Positions 25,645 to 35,682 of a DNA stretch of 64,000 bases are shown here, in pieces. Made by a program: the position numbers and the translations under genes. How positions within the stretch are numbered: the first letter of the stretch is position 1; each line of letters opens with the position of its first letter. The notes under the pieces are model-generated. The model was given only the letters and a program-made list of their open reading frames with translations, did not search any database and was not told the DNA's origin. Source of the DNA: Flavobacteriales bacterium (GTDB lineage: Bacteria > Bacteroidota > Bacteroidia > Flavobacteriales > UBA7312); the NCBI GenBank assembly GCA_016779995.1, contig JADHMO010000007.1:1-64000 (forward strand). The letters run 5' to 3'.

Positions 25645-27092
25645 TTCTTTCTAAATTCTTTAATCAGAGAGCTAATATCTTCAGACAGTTTAAAATGCTG
25701 AACTGTAAAAGCTACTAATACACAAACGATAAGACTTCTGATAACAATATTCAATAAAGCCATAGAAGTCAGAGGTATGTAATTTAGACCAAAGTAGATA
25801 GCCACCATCATCAAAAAAGTAATTGCAGTTTTCGAGCTAAACGGTTGAAAATTCATTTTTTTATAAACGTATATCATCCTTACAGCATTGAATAACAATA
25901 AGGAAATAAAGGTGGCAAGAGCCGCACCATTTATACCATACATTGGAATAAAAATAAGGTTAGTAATGAAGGTAATTAAGAATAGAAATAAATTGAAGTA
26001 CACGATAGATTTATAATACGAAGAGTGAATCAAAATCAAACCGTGCAAACCTGCAACAAGATTGACTAATTGAGCAGCTCCAATAAAAAATACCACAATC
26101 TTGCCATGTGAAAATTTCTCTGGTAGTATGCTTAAAATATCATCAATATTTAAAAGTACACAGAGGAAAAGAACAGCCCCTATAATTAGTAAATTGATAG
26201 AGCTTTTGGAATATATCGATTGTATATTATTCAAATTATTTTTCTCAAAGGATTTGGCAATTAAAGGTGAAGAAATAGAAGAAACGGAACGAGAAGGCAC
26301 TAAAATAACACTACCAATGAAAAATGCCAAGCCGTAATATGCGACTTGTTTTAAATCAAGATAATGCTCTATCATCAACATATCAAAACGAGATACTAAA
26401 ATGGCTGCACCACCTCCCGTAATGACATAAAAACCGTATTTCAACTGTTCTTTAAAATCCGACTTGCTAAATTGCAAACTGAGTGAAAGTCGTCTATTTT
26501 TAAATTGTAAGAATAATAATATAACTAGTTTAATCAGATAAATAAAAATAAAGCTAAGCAAAAACTGATTAAAAATAATCCATTCGTAATGATACAATAC
26601 GAGTAAAACTAATACACAAACCCTTACAAAAACTTCATTTAAAAAAATTGGTGTGGAAGAATCTAAATGAGAACGTGATACACTAGAAAATAAGTCAAAA
26701 AAGCTCAGTGCAAATACCAATACCCCAACTAAATAAAAATGGTCTTGTAGTAAAGGTGTGGCATCGATAAAAGACAACAAAGAATCTTTAAAAAAAAGGA
26801 ATATTGAGGCAAAGAGTAAAAAACCAATAACACATAGTAACAACACAAAACTCAATAATTCACTTTTAGCTTGGGCTTTCGGAAAAAAACGAAGGAAAAT
26901 GCTAGGCCCACCTAAATGAGAGAAAGATGAAAAAATTATAGAATAGGACACTAAAATTTGTAATAAACCCCAATATTCTGGATTACTTTCAAAAACAAAA
27001 GGATAAATTAAAATGGTGTTTACGGCACCAATAAAAATTCCTATATAAAGGCTAATGGAGTTATGAATACTTTGCTTCCTAATGATTCCCAT
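25629..27092 (-). CDS. Wzx-type oligosaccharide flippase (MOP superfamily)
   Basis: 487 residues with about 12-14 hydrophobic helices and the polysaccharide biosynthesis protein start pattern (basic N-terminus, SIHNSISLYIGIFIGAVNTI). It should flip undecaprenyl-linked glycan units across the inner membrane. It is transcribed alone on the minus strand from a -7 box only 6 nt before its ATG. The 3' end overlaps the GT4 gene tail to tail. The sugar cargo cannot be inferred from the sequence. Confidence 0.85.
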   Translation of the reverse strand: MGIIRKQSIHNSISLYIGIFIGAVNTILIYPFVFESNPEYWGLLQILVSYSIIFSSFSHLGGPSIFLRFFPKAQAKSELLSFVLLLCVIGFLLFASIFLFFKDSLLSFIDATPLLQDHFYLVGVLVFALSFFDLFSSVSRSHLDSSTPIFLNEVFVRVCVLVLLVLYHYEWIIFNQFLLSFIFIYLIKLVILLFLQFKNRRLSLSLQFSKSDFKEQLKYGFYVITGGGAAILVSRFDMLMIEHYLDLKQVAYYGLAFFIGSVILVPSRSVSSISSPLIAKSFEKNNLNNIQSIYSKSSINLLIIGAVLFLCVLLNIDDILSILPEKFSHGKIVVFFIGAAQLVNLVAGLHGLILIHSSYYKSIVYFNLFLFLITFITNLIFIPMYGINGAALATFISLLLFNAVRMIYVYKKMNFQPFSSKTAITFLMMVAIYFGLNYIPLTSMALLNIVIRSLIVCVLVAFTVQHFKLSEDISSLIKEFRKNYLKI

Positions 27093-27098
27093 ACATTA

Positions 27099-27106
27099 CA
27101 AATGTA
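27099..27106 (-). promoter_or_regulatory. -7 box 6 nt before the flippase start codon
   Basis: On the minus strand TACATTTG, a full TAnnTTTG match, with 6 nt to the ATG at 27092. This implies a leaderless or nearly leaderless mRNA. Confidence 0.5.
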
Positions 27107-27155
27107 AAAGATTTAATTCAGTTGTTAGAATCCAAAAATAACTTTTAATAAACAC

Positions 27156-27163
27156 TATATTTG
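27156..27163 (+). promoter_or_regulatory. -7 box upstream of the PIG-L deacetylase gene
   Basis: TATATTTG, a full TAnnTTTG match, 20 nt before the ATG at 27184 and divergent from the flippase promoter. Confidence 0.5.
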
Positions 27164-27183
27164 TAAGACTTAACCTATTAACG

Positions 27184-27807
27184 ATGAATATTCTAATTTT
27201 AGCACCTCACCCTGATGACGGTGAATTTGGTTGCGGAGCAAGTATCAAGAAATGGTCTGATGAAGGAGCAAAAATTCATTACTTAGCTTTTTCTCCTTGT
27301 CATAAGTCTATCCCTACAGGTTTTGAAAAAGACATTCTTTTTAGTGAATTAAAAAAAGCATGTGCTCATCTAGGAATAGCTGAAGATAATATACATACTT
27401 TTAATTTTCCAGTGAGAGAGTTTCCTAAATACAGACAAGATATATTGGAAGAATTAATCGATTTCCGTAAAAGAATTGGACAAGTAGATATGGTTGTACT
27501 TCCTAGTTCAAATGATGTTCATCAAGATCATCAAGTCGTAAACCAAGAAGGAATACGTGCCTTTAAGCACTCTCGTATTTTAGGTTATGAATTGGTATGG
27601 AATAATTTATCCTTTACCTCTAACTACCATACTAGACTTTCTGAAAAGCAATTAGATGCCAAATGGCAAGCTATTTCAGAATATAAATCTCAAGGATTTA
27701 GAAATTACAAATCGAAATCGTTTATAGAAGGCTTAGCACGTGTGAGAGGCACTCAAGTAGGCTGTGAATTTGCCGAAGCCTTTGAACTTATCCGTTGGAT
27801 AGACTAA
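27184..27807 (+). CDS. PIG-L (LmbE) family N-acetyl-sugar deacetylase
   Basis: 207 residues. The zinc-binding motif AHPDDGE is at 7-13 and the third ligand is in VHQDHQ near residue 117; the tail ARVRGTQVGCEFAEAFELIRW is the usual C-terminal signature of the short PIG-L type found in glycan gene clusters. It should remove the acetyl group from a GlcNAc-type sugar. It does not look like BshB1 of bacillithiol synthesis, whose conserved segments differ, although that activity cannot be excluded. It overlaps the convergent unknown gene by 20 bp. Confidence 0.85.
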   Translation: MNILILAPHPDDGEFGCGASIKKWSDEGAKIHYLAFSPCHKSIPTGFEKDILFSELKKACAHLGIAEDNIHTFNFPVREFPKYRQDILEELIDFRKRIGQVDMVVLPSSNDVHQDHQVVNQEGIRAFKHSRILGYELVWNNLSFTSNYHTRLSEKQLDAKWQAISEYKSQGFRNYKSKSFIEGLARVRGTQVGCEFAEAFELIRWID

Positions 27808-28897
27808 TTTCTTGTAACAAGACCTTTTGCTCTTGAGTTAAAGTACCACATACCATATCTTGTATCGCCCAATCCATATTGTATGGTATTATATCATATA
27901 AACCTTTGTCAGGACTAAAAATCAGAAATGAAGTTCGGTTACTATCAATGGTAATGATGAAATCATCTATAAGTATAGAATTCTGAAGCCATTCCATATC
28001 ACCTAATTCAGATGGTTTACCTTCCAACTTATTGGTGTAATACCTGTATTCAACACTATCTTTAATAAGCACAATTTCACCAGAGTTTGTACTTGTTGCT
28101 AGAGAAATAGCATCAGATTGTTTGCCTCCATGAGGATGTTGCATGGATTCAATAACAGTCAGCACACTATTATCTTTTTTATTGATTTGCATCATCTTAC
28201 CGGCATGGAAGAAAGTCGCTAAAATGAGGTTTTCCTTATTCATGTGATAAGCTACTGAATTGATGAATGCTGAACGCAGAGCCGTAGGTAAACTTTGAGT
28301 CTTTGGGTTGTCTATTAATAAAAACGTCTTACCCTCTTTTTGCCACTTTTTAGCTTGGTCTTTATCTCTAGTCAATAGTACATCTGAATGTGTAATGGGA
28401 TCTTTTCCCCTATCGAATCCATTTTCCCAAGCAAACCATTCCCAAATTAGATTAGAATCTTTTAAGTCGTATTCAAAAATACAATCAAAACCCGATGATG
28501 AAACCATTAATCTATTGTCATCGAAAGGACAAAAGGAAACCGTGTGTATATAACTGAAATAATCGTTTTCTAAAGTTTGAACTTCATCTGTTAAAACAAA
28601 AACTTTTTCTTCAGAAGAAACAGCTAACTTATTATTCAAAAAATCAATACCTCTAGGCTCTTTCAGTTGACTTAAAACTTCATCGTTAAAAAGTTTACCC
28701 TTATTAAGACTTAATGAGACTACACCGCCTAAAGCTGGTGTTCTACGCTGAGTACTTCCAGAGCGTTTATTTTTTTTGGATTCTAAATACCTTTTTCTGA
28801 TGGCTTGTAAGTCAAAACTCTTTACCGTAAGTAGCAAATCTATTTGACCGTAAAAAGAACTGTCTTTTTGGAACTTACTGATGTCTATCCGTTTCAT
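27788..28897 (-). CDS. Unrecognised propeller-like protein in the glycan cluster
   Basis: 369 residues without signal peptide or membrane helix. Repeated short strands (GIDFLNNKLAVSSEEKVFVLT, IHTVSFCPFDDNRLMVSSSG, CIFEYDLKDSNLIWEWFAWENG, SVAYHMNKENLILATFF) suggest a six- or seven-bladed beta-propeller, and the HTVSF and THSDVLL segments recall arylsulfotransferase-type propellers, though the full catalytic pattern is not evident. It overlaps the upstream GT4 gene by 4 bp, so it is translated with it. A cytoplasmic role linked to surface-glycan assembly is likely from context only. I do not recognise a named family. Confidence 0.6.
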   Translation of the reverse strand: MKRIDISKFQKDSSFYGQIDLLLTVKSFDLQAIRKRYLESKKNKRSGSTQRRTPALGGVVSLSLNKGKLFNDEVLSQLKEPRGIDFLNNKLAVSSEEKVFVLTDEVQTLENDYFSYIHTVSFCPFDDNRLMVSSSGFDCIFEYDLKDSNLIWEWFAWENGFDRGKDPITHSDVLLTRDKDQAKKWQKEGKTFLLIDNPKTQSLPTALRSAFINSVAYHMNKENLILATFFHAGKMMQINKKDNSVLTVIESMQHPHGGKQSDAISLATSTNSGEIVLIKDSVEYRYYTNKLEGKPSELGDMEWLQNSILIDDFIITIDSNRTSFLIFSPDKGLYDIIPYNMDWAIQDMVCGTLTQEQKVLLQEISLSNG

Positions 28898-30186
28898 TTA
28901 GAAAGCTCATTAAGTTTATTTGCTAATTTTTCTGTCAAGCCTCTCCTTGTAAAACGTTCTAAATCATTGAGGCTATATTGCGGAATACTCTTATTTTTCC
29001 AACTGGTGTAAGCACTTTCAATTTGTAGTAAAATGTTGTCTTTATCGTTGTAATCCAACATTTCGTCTCTTTTAGCATCTTTGAGCAAAGACGAAGCATT
29101 CCCATTTGTTGGACCAATAGCTAGTATAGGGTTTGCAGTTGCTAGGTATTCGAACAATTTACCTGTTATTATTAAGTGATTTCTTTCAGATACTGGAATA
29201 ACAAATAATAATAAACTAGCATCTAACATGCGCTGTACAGCAGTATGATGAGCAGCAAAACCCTCAATTGAGAGTTGTTCTTTTAAACCATTTTCTTGTA
29301 AAGAATTTACAACACAAGAATCTATATTACCAGTCAAAGAAATGTTTAAATCGGATTTGAATTGAACGTTTTTGTCACACAATTCTTTTAAACATTCCCA
29401 AACTAAGACTGCGTTTTGATTAGGTTTAAAATTTCCTACATAGGCAATCGTAAACTTATCATTATTAACCTTTTTCAACCCCTTAAAATCAGCATCATCA
29501 AAGCCATTATAAATCAAACTAATATCATTAGCTCTATCAGAAAATTCATCATGCATACCCTGACTGACTACAGATATAGAATCGGCATTTTTTAGGACTA
29601 AATCTTCTAATTGTTTGTCTTTCTTTTTAGTACTTTCTGTTCTAGGAAAATAGGCATTATAAAAAACCGTTGTCCAAGGGTCTCTTAAATCAGCAATCCA
29701 TGGTCTATTATATGTTTTTTTAAGTACATCAGCAATAAGATGTGAGCTATGTGGTGGCCCAGTACTAATTATAGCATCAATGTCATGTTCTTTAAAAATA
29801 GTTCGAGCTTTTTTAATAGCAAATCTATTCCATCCTACTCTAGCATCAGGAATGAAAAAGTTTGCTCTTATATACAATGCTAGACGTTGGAAAAAAGAAC
29901 GACTTTGTAAACCTATAGCACCAACACTAGCATTTTTTGAAGTTTTTCCTTTCAATAAATTGTACCATCTAAAGGGTTCAAAAGATTGACTTCTGTAAAC
30001 ATGCAGACCCTTTGGTATATCTTGCTCTAAAGATTGATCAATCGATGGATAACTACCGTTATCAACAGTCAGAATTACTGGCTCCCAACCAAACTCTCTC
30101 AGGTACTTACTAAACTTTAAAAAGCGTTGAACACCAGGTCCTGAACCCGGTGGCCAATAGTAAGTAATGATGAGAACCTTTTTCAT
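28894..30186 (-). CDS. GT4-family glycosyltransferase (WbuB-like layout)
   Basis: 430 residues. The N-terminus KVLIITYYWPPGSGPGVQRFLKF is the common opening of GT4 enzymes that carry a long insert before the second domain. IADLRDPW marks the acceptor domain, FTIAYVGNFKPNQNA the start of the second Rossmann domain, and KLFEYLATANPILAIG the donor-binding site. It is likely to act in polysaccharide synthesis on the inner face of the inner membrane. It overlaps the YfhO-like gene upstream by 1 bp and the propeller-like gene downstream by 4 bp, so the three form one tightly coupled unit. Confidence 0.83.
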   Translation of the reverse strand: MKKVLIITYYWPPGSGPGVQRFLKFSKYLREFGWEPVILTVDNGSYPSIDQSLEQDIPKGLHVYRSQSFEPFRWYNLLKGKTSKNASVGAIGLQSRSFFQRLALYIRANFFIPDARVGWNRFAIKKARTIFKEHDIDAIISTGPPHSSHLIADVLKKTYNRPWIADLRDPWTTVFYNAYFPRTESTKKKDKQLEDLVLKNADSISVVSQGMHDEFSDRANDISLIYNGFDDADFKGLKKVNNDKFTIAYVGNFKPNQNAVLVWECLKELCDKNVQFKSDLNISLTGNIDSCVVNSLQENGLKEQLSIEGFAAHHTAVQRMLDASLLLFVIPVSERNHLIITGKLFEYLATANPILAIGPTNGNASSLLKDAKRDEMLDYNDKDNILLQIESAYTSWKNKSIPQYSLNDLERFTRRGLTEKLANKLNELSK

Positions 30187-32579
30187 TAATCTTTTACCTC
30201 TTTGAATACTGCACCGAACAAGGCTATAATTACAATGAGTGAACTAAATAAAGTAATATTTTCGGTTGCATAATAGGTTTGTGGTTCAAACTTAAATTCA
30301 ATGGTATGCTGACCTGAAGGTATAGGTAATGCCCTCAACAGATAATTGGCTCGTATATGTGGCACTAGCTCTCCATCGATATAAGCGTTCCAACCTTTGT
30401 CGTAATATATTTCAGAAAATACTGCAAACTGATTTGTAGTAGCCGAAGATGTGTAGCTTAAATGATTGGCTTTATAATTCGTTAATTGAATAGTTGCTGT
30501 ACTATCATAGTCTATGGTAGATGGCACTTCATAACGTTGGTCTACTACAACTTGATTAGCAGTGTTTATTTGACCTAACTTTTGAATTTCTACATCGGAA
30601 TTCTCTACCATTATTATATCTGAAACAAACCAAGCATTTCCTAAAGCATTAGGATTACGCTGAGCAATAGGCTGATTATTTTGTCCTCTAACAATGAAGT
30701 ATTTTGAATTAAGCATATTCAAGACATTCATATTACCTTTAGAAATATGGAAATCGATTAGCTCTTGATAACGCTTAAGCTTTGCTCCGTGATAACCACC
30801 TATAGACTTATGGAAATACGAGGTAGAAGCGTCATTGAAAGGGCTAACAGTAGTATTATAAACTCTATAGTTTGGGTCGGGGTCTTGCAAAATTTGGCTA
30901 TCTGCTAAAGATGGTGTAAAAGGTTGTAATATTTTTCTTTTTGCCTTGAAATTTTCATCATTTATATAACGCTTATTGACCGCCCACATATCGCCAAGAA
31001 TAAGCACACCTATAAGAAGAATAAGAGGCGTTTTCTTTATCGTTTTGTTTAAATACAACCAAATACCAGCTGCTGATAATAGTATAAAGGCTAAAGAACG
31101 AAACGCATCGGCAGAAAACAAAGAAGCTCTATCTACTCGTAATGCTTCAGTCAATGCCTCTCCGTATTGAGCATCGTTTAAACCCTCAAAGTCAAAAAAG
31201 GTATTTGGCATTAAGGCAAATAGTAAACATAAACCTCCAACAATTCCTAAAGCGTATTTGAAAGATTTCATAATTTCATTAGTCTTTCCTTCTTTAATAA
31301 TTTTATTGAGCGCAAGGATACCTAAAAATGGAATAAGCAATTCTACGATTACTAATGTGGTAGAAACCGCTCTGAACTTGTTATATCCAGGAATATACTC
31401 TAAAAAGAAATCAGTTAGTGGCATAAGATTTTTACCCCAACTAAGAGCTAACATCAACAAAAAGGTGGTTAAAATCCACCAACGCAGATAACCTTTTATC
31501 AAAAATAATCCCAGTACAAACAAAAAGCAAACTATAGCTCCAGCATAAACAGGTCCAGAAGTAAAAGGTTGAGACCCCCAGTACAATGGTAATTGTTTTA
31601 TGATTTTTTTAGCTTGACTTGCTTGTTGTGAGTTTTTAAATAGTCGATATGTTTCAGAATCGGTGGTTAAAGCTCCGCCAGAAGCACCTCCATGAAAATT
31701 AGGTATTAATAGAGTAAATGACTCTGCTTTACCATAACTCCAAGCAGTGGCATAATCCTTGTCTAAACCTGATGTTTTATTAGATTGGTTGTCGGTAAGT
31801 TCAGACTTTCCCCTAATACTTTCTTGACCGTATTCCAGAGTGGTAGCAATCCTGCTTAAGCTAGTCAAAGAACCTATCGTACCTGCTAATAATAACATAC
31901 CTAGGTGTTTTAAGAAAAGTGGTAAAGCTTTTTCTTTGTAGGCTTCTATAAACTTAACTAAACCTATTATAAACAATAACATCACTAGATAATAGGTAAT
32001 TTGAAGATGATTGGCATTTAAAATAAGTGAGGTAAACAGAGCCGTTAAAGCGGAGCCCAAAAGCACTTTTTTACCCCTAAGTACCATAAGGAAAGATGCC
32101 AGTATTGGTGCTACATACCCAATAGCGTGAGCTTTAGTATTATGTCCTGCTTCTATAATTATAAAGAAATACGAGGAAAAGGCATAGGCTACTGCACCAA
32201 CAATTGCCAAGCGATAGTCTATTCCTAAAGAAACTAATAAAAAATAAAATCCTATAAGGTATAGAAAAACAGCACCTACTGGTCCAGGCAAATACAATTT
32301 AAACCATTGAGAACAATACGATATAAGATTCTTTTTGTAACGCACCGATATTTGATAAGCTGGCATACCACTAAACATAGAATTGGTCCATAGTGGCTCT
32401 TCATCGTATTCGGCACGATGGTCTACTATCTCTTTGGACATACCAGTAAACTGTCTAATATCTTGTTGGTCTATTTTCTTGCCTTCCAAAACAGGAGAAA
32501 AATAAATTAGTGTTATCAACACAAATAGCACAACTGCTGATACATGAGGAATCAGCTTTTTCAATTCAAGTGTCTTCAT
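30186..32579 (-). CDS. YfhO-family polytopic membrane protein (GT-C-like)
   Basis: 797 residues with about 12-13 membrane helices, an extracytoplasmic loop after the first helix containing the acidic DQQDIRQF segment, and a soluble beta-rich C-terminal part (about 590-770) before the last helix. This is the architecture of YfhO/GT-C-type proteins, which use polyprenyl-linked sugars on the outer face of the inner membrane. In Bacillus a YfhO protein glycosylates lipoteichoic acid; the acceptor here is unknown. It sits 10 bp after a DUF4834 gene and overlaps the next GT4 gene by 1 bp. Confidence 0.8.
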   Translation of the reverse strand: MKTLELKKLIPHVSAVVLFVLITLIYFSPVLEGKKIDQQDIRQFTGMSKEIVDHRAEYDEEPLWTNSMFSGMPAYQISVRYKKNLISYCSQWFKLYLPGPVGAVFLYLIGFYFLLVSLGIDYRLAIVGAVAYAFSSYFFIIIEAGHNTKAHAIGYVAPILASFLMVLRGKKVLLGSALTALFTSLILNANHLQITYYLVMLLFIIGLVKFIEAYKEKALPLFLKHLGMLLLAGTIGSLTSLSRIATTLEYGQESIRGKSELTDNQSNKTSGLDKDYATAWSYGKAESFTLLIPNFHGGASGGALTTDSETYRLFKNSQQASQAKKIIKQLPLYWGSQPFTSGPVYAGAIVCFLFVLGLFLIKGYLRWWILTTFLLMLALSWGKNLMPLTDFFLEYIPGYNKFRAVSTTLVIVELLIPFLGILALNKIIKEGKTNEIMKSFKYALGIVGGLCLLFALMPNTFFDFEGLNDAQYGEALTEALRVDRASLFSADAFRSLAFILLSAAGIWLYLNKTIKKTPLILLIGVLILGDMWAVNKRYINDENFKAKRKILQPFTPSLADSQILQDPDPNYRVYNTTVSPFNDASTSYFHKSIGGYHGAKLKRYQELIDFHISKGNMNVLNMLNSKYFIVRGQNNQPIAQRNPNALGNAWFVSDIIMVENSDVEIQKLGQINTANQVVVDQRYEVPSTIDYDSTATIQLTNYKANHLSYTSSATTNQFAVFSEIYYDKGWNAYIDGELVPHIRANYLLRALPIPSGQHTIEFKFEPQTYYATENITLFSSLIVIIALFGAVFKEVKD

Positions 32580-32589
32580 AATTATATTT

Positions 32590-32829
32590 TTATGAGTTAT
32601 CGTCTATTTCTTCAAAATCAACGTATTCACCAACTGAAGAATTAGACTGTTTTTTTTGCTTTGAAGCTTTGTCAATAGATACTTCTCCTTCTCTCCTTTT
32701 AGGTTCATTGGGTCTCATATTTCTACTCGCCTTCTTAACCATCGTTCTAAACAATAAAGGCAACAAGAGTCGACTAATAAAGCGAACAGAATAAAAAATT
32801 ATTAATATGAGTAGAAGTGCTTTTAACAT
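32590..32829 (-). CDS. DUF4834-type small membrane protein
   Basis: 79 residues: one N-terminal membrane helix (1-26), a basic stretch (MVKKASRNMRPNEPKRRE) and an acidic tail ending DFEEIDDNS. This matches the small DUF4834 family of Bacteroidota. It starts 3 bp after the carB stop codon and precedes the YfhO-like gene, so it is cotranscribed with one or both. Function unknown. Confidence 0.7.
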   Translation of the reverse strand: MLKALLLILIIFYSVRFISRLLLPLLFRTMVKKASRNMRPNEPKRREGEVSIDKASKQKKQSNSSVGEYVDFEEIDDNS

Positions 32830-32832
32830 ACT

Positions 32833-35682
32833 TTAACGACTCAAATATAAACTTCTTTCAGAATATACTTTTTTGAAAAACGGATCTTTCAAATCATCAA
32901 TAAAATGTATGGCCTCACCAGTAGATTTCATCTCAGGACCTAATTCTTTATTGACATTTGGAAACTTATTAAATGAGAATACGGGTACTTTTATAGCATA
33001 TCCACTTTTCTGAGGGTCAAAATTAAAGTCTGTCACTTTTTTATCACCCAACATTACTTTAGTAGCATAATTAACATAAGGCTCTTTGTATGCCTTAGCA
33101 ATAAAAGGAACAGTACGTGATGCTCTAGGATTAGCTTCTATAACAAATACCTTTTCGTCTTTAATAGCAAATTGAATATTAATAAGACCTACTGTTTTCA
33201 ATGCTATAGCAATTTTGTGTGTAATATCAATCATCTGTTGACGGACATTATCACTCAAATCAAATGTCGGTAACACAGCATTAGAATCACCAGAATGTAT
33301 ACCACAAGGTTCTATGTGTTCCATAATTCCTATGATATATTCATTTTCCCCATCACAAATAGCATCTGCTTCAGCCTCAATAGCATTATCTAAATAATGA
33401 TCTAATAAAACTCTGTTGCCAGGAATATCTTTCAAAAGATTAACAACGTGATGTTCTAATTCAGATTCATTAATTACAATCTTCATGCCTTGACCTCCTA
33501 GTACATAGGAAGGACGAACAAGAATTGGAAAATTTAATTCTTTAGCTAGTTCTAAAGCTTCTTCGGCTGTTTCAATAACTCCAAATTCAGGGAATGGCAC
33601 ATCATTATCTCTTAAAAGTGTAGAGAAACGACCTCTATCTTCAGCTAAATCTAATGCCTCGTAACTAGTACCCATAATTTTGATACCATAACGCTCAAGT
33701 TTTTCTGCTAATTTTAATGCTGTTTGTCCGCCTAACTGAACAATTACACCTTCAGGTTTTTCATGCTTTATAATGTCGTAAATGTGTTCCCAGAAAACAG
33801 GTTCAAAATAAAGCTTGTCAGAAGTATCGAAGTCAGTTGAAACCGTTTCAGGGTTACAGTTAATCATGATGGTTTCGTACTCGCACTCCTTGGCTGCTAA
33901 AACACCATGAACACAACAATAATCAAACTCAATACCTTGACCGATTCGGTTAGGTCCAGAACCTAGCACAACTATTTTCTTTTTGTCGGAAGAAACACTT
34001 TCATTTTCCGAAAAAGATTCACCATTGGCTAATTGCTTTTTGGATTCGAATGTAGAATAATAGTATGGTGTTTTTGCTTCAAATTCAGCAGCGCAGGTAT
34101 CTACAAGTTTATAAACCCTATTAATTCCCATTTCTGTTCTTAATTGATGCACTTCACTTTCAAGACATCTTAGTAAATGAGCTATCTGTCTATCCGCATA
34201 ACCCTTCATTTTAGCCTCTAGTATAAGTTCTTCAGGAACATTACCAACGTGGTATTTTTCAATTTCAAATTCTAAAACGACTAATTGCTCCAATTGTCTA
34301 AGGAACCAATAATCCATTTTGGTAATATCGTATATGGTTTTTAAAGGTATTCCCAATCGCATAGCATCATAAATTCTAAATACCCTATCGCTACTAGCAT
34401 GTTTCATAGCATGAAGAATATCGTCTTGATTGGTCCAATTTTTACCATCGGCACCTAAGCCATTTCTTCCAATTTCTAACGATTGACAAGCTTTTTGTAA
34501 GGCTTCTTGGAATGAACGCCCGATAGCCATCACTTCACCTACAGACTTCATCTGTAAGCCTAACTCTTTATCAGCACCTTCGAATTTTTCAAAATTCCAA
34601 CGTGGTATTTTAACTATCACGTAATCTAAAGTAGGCTCAAAATAAGCCGATGTAGACTTTGTAATCTGATTATTCAATTCGTCAAGTGTATAACCAATAG
34701 CCAATTTGGAAGCTATCTTGGCAATAGGATATCCTGTTGCTTTTGATGCTAATGCTGATGAACGAGAAACTCTTGGATTAATTTCTATGGCAATTATATC
34801 TTCTTTTTCATCTGGAGAAACAGCAAATTGCACATTACAACCTCCTGCAAAGTCACCAATAGCTCTCATCATTTTGATAGCCATATCTCTCATTTTCTGA
34901 TAAGTGGTGTCGGATAATGTCATAGCTGGTGCTACCGTAATAGAGTCACCAGTATGGATTCCCATAGGGTCCATATTTTCAATAGAACAAATAATGATAA
35001 CATTATCGTTTTTATCTCTAAGCAATTCTAATTCATACTCTTTCCAACCAAATAAGGCTTTATCAATCATTACCTCATGAATTGGAGATGCTGCCATTCC
35101 TCGTTTTAGGAGTTTATCAAAATCTTTGGCTGCATGGACAAATGAAGCACCACTTCCACCTAGAGTAAAAGATGGTCTTATACATAAAGGGAAACCAAAT
35201 TTTTGAGCTATTTCTTTCCCCTCTAAATACGAAGTAGCCGTTTGAGAGGGAGCGCAGGAAATGTCTATTGTTTCCATTAACTGTTTGAATTCTTCTCTGT
35301 CTTCAGTAATATTAATAGCGGCAATATCTACTCCAATAATTCTAACACCGTGTTTTTCCCAAATACCTTTCTCATCCACTTCTATACATAAATTTAGAGC
35401 TGTTTGTCCACCCATTGTAGGAAGAACAGCATCTATTTTACGTTCTTCTAAAATCTCTTCAATAGACTCAACGGTTAATGGTTTAAGGTAAACATGATCA
35501 GCAACTAAGGGGTCTGTCATAATAGTTGCCGGATTAGAATTTATCAGTGAAACTTCTATTCCTTCTTCGGCAAGTGATCTAGCAGCTTGAGAACCAGAGT
35601 AATCGAATTCACAGGCTTGACCAATAACAATTGGTCCACTACCGATAATTAAAATGGATTGTATGGAGGTGTCTTTGGGCAT
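32833..35682 (-). CDS. carB: Carbamoyl-phosphate synthase large subunit, short form
   Basis: 949 residues from the ATG at 35682; the longer upstream in-frame stretch was rejected because it is low-complexity leader and the CarB N-terminus is the PKDTSIQSILIIGSGPIVIG segment. Two ATP-grasp halves are present (first at about 1-400, second at about 550-949), each with a GSGP-type nucleotide motif. The chain stops right after the segment ending GPEMKSTGEAIHF, so the C-terminal MGS allosteric domain of the E. coli enzyme (about 1070 residues) is missing. It makes carbamoyl phosphate for pyrimidine and arginine synthesis; carA is not in the window. A -7-like TACATTCG lies just upstream. Confidence 0.93.
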   Translation of the reverse strand: MPKDTSIQSILIIGSGPIVIGQACEFDYSGSQAARSLAEEGIEVSLINSNPATIMTDPLVADHVYLKPLTVESIEEILEERKIDAVLPTMGGQTALNLCIEVDEKGIWEKHGVRIIGVDIAAINITEDREEFKQLMETIDISCAPSQTATSYLEGKEIAQKFGFPLCIRPSFTLGGSGASFVHAAKDFDKLLKRGMAASPIHEVMIDKALFGWKEYELELLRDKNDNVIIICSIENMDPMGIHTGDSITVAPAMTLSDTTYQKMRDMAIKMMRAIGDFAGGCNVQFAVSPDEKEDIIAIEINPRVSRSSALASKATGYPIAKIASKLAIGYTLDELNNQITKSTSAYFEPTLDYVIVKIPRWNFEKFEGADKELGLQMKSVGEVMAIGRSFQEALQKACQSLEIGRNGLGADGKNWTNQDDILHAMKHASSDRVFRIYDAMRLGIPLKTIYDITKMDYWFLRQLEQLVVLEFEIEKYHVGNVPEELILEAKMKGYADRQIAHLLRCLESEVHQLRTEMGINRVYKLVDTCAAEFEAKTPYYYSTFESKKQLANGESFSENESVSSDKKKIVVLGSGPNRIGQGIEFDYCCVHGVLAAKECEYETIMINCNPETVSTDFDTSDKLYFEPVFWEHIYDIIKHEKPEGVIVQLGGQTALKLAEKLERYGIKIMGTSYEALDLAEDRGRFSTLLRDNDVPFPEFGVIETAEEALELAKELNFPILVRPSYVLGGQGMKIVINESELEHHVVNLLKDIPGNRVLLDHYLDNAIEAEADAICDGENEYIIGIMEHIEPCGIHSGDSNAVLPTFDLSDNVRQQMIDITHKIAIALKTVGLINIQFAIKDEKVFVIEANPRASRTVPFIAKAYKEPYVNYATKVMLGDKKVTDFNFDPQKSGYAIKVPVFSFNKFPNVNKELGPEMKSTGEAIHFIDDLKDPFFKKVYSERSLYLSR

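Noticed and set aside
27184-27807. PIG-L deacetylase as BshB of bacillithiol synthesis
   Set aside because: It lies in the glycan cluster, 20 kb from bshA, and lacks the conserved segments that I associate with BshB1; the glycan role is favoured.
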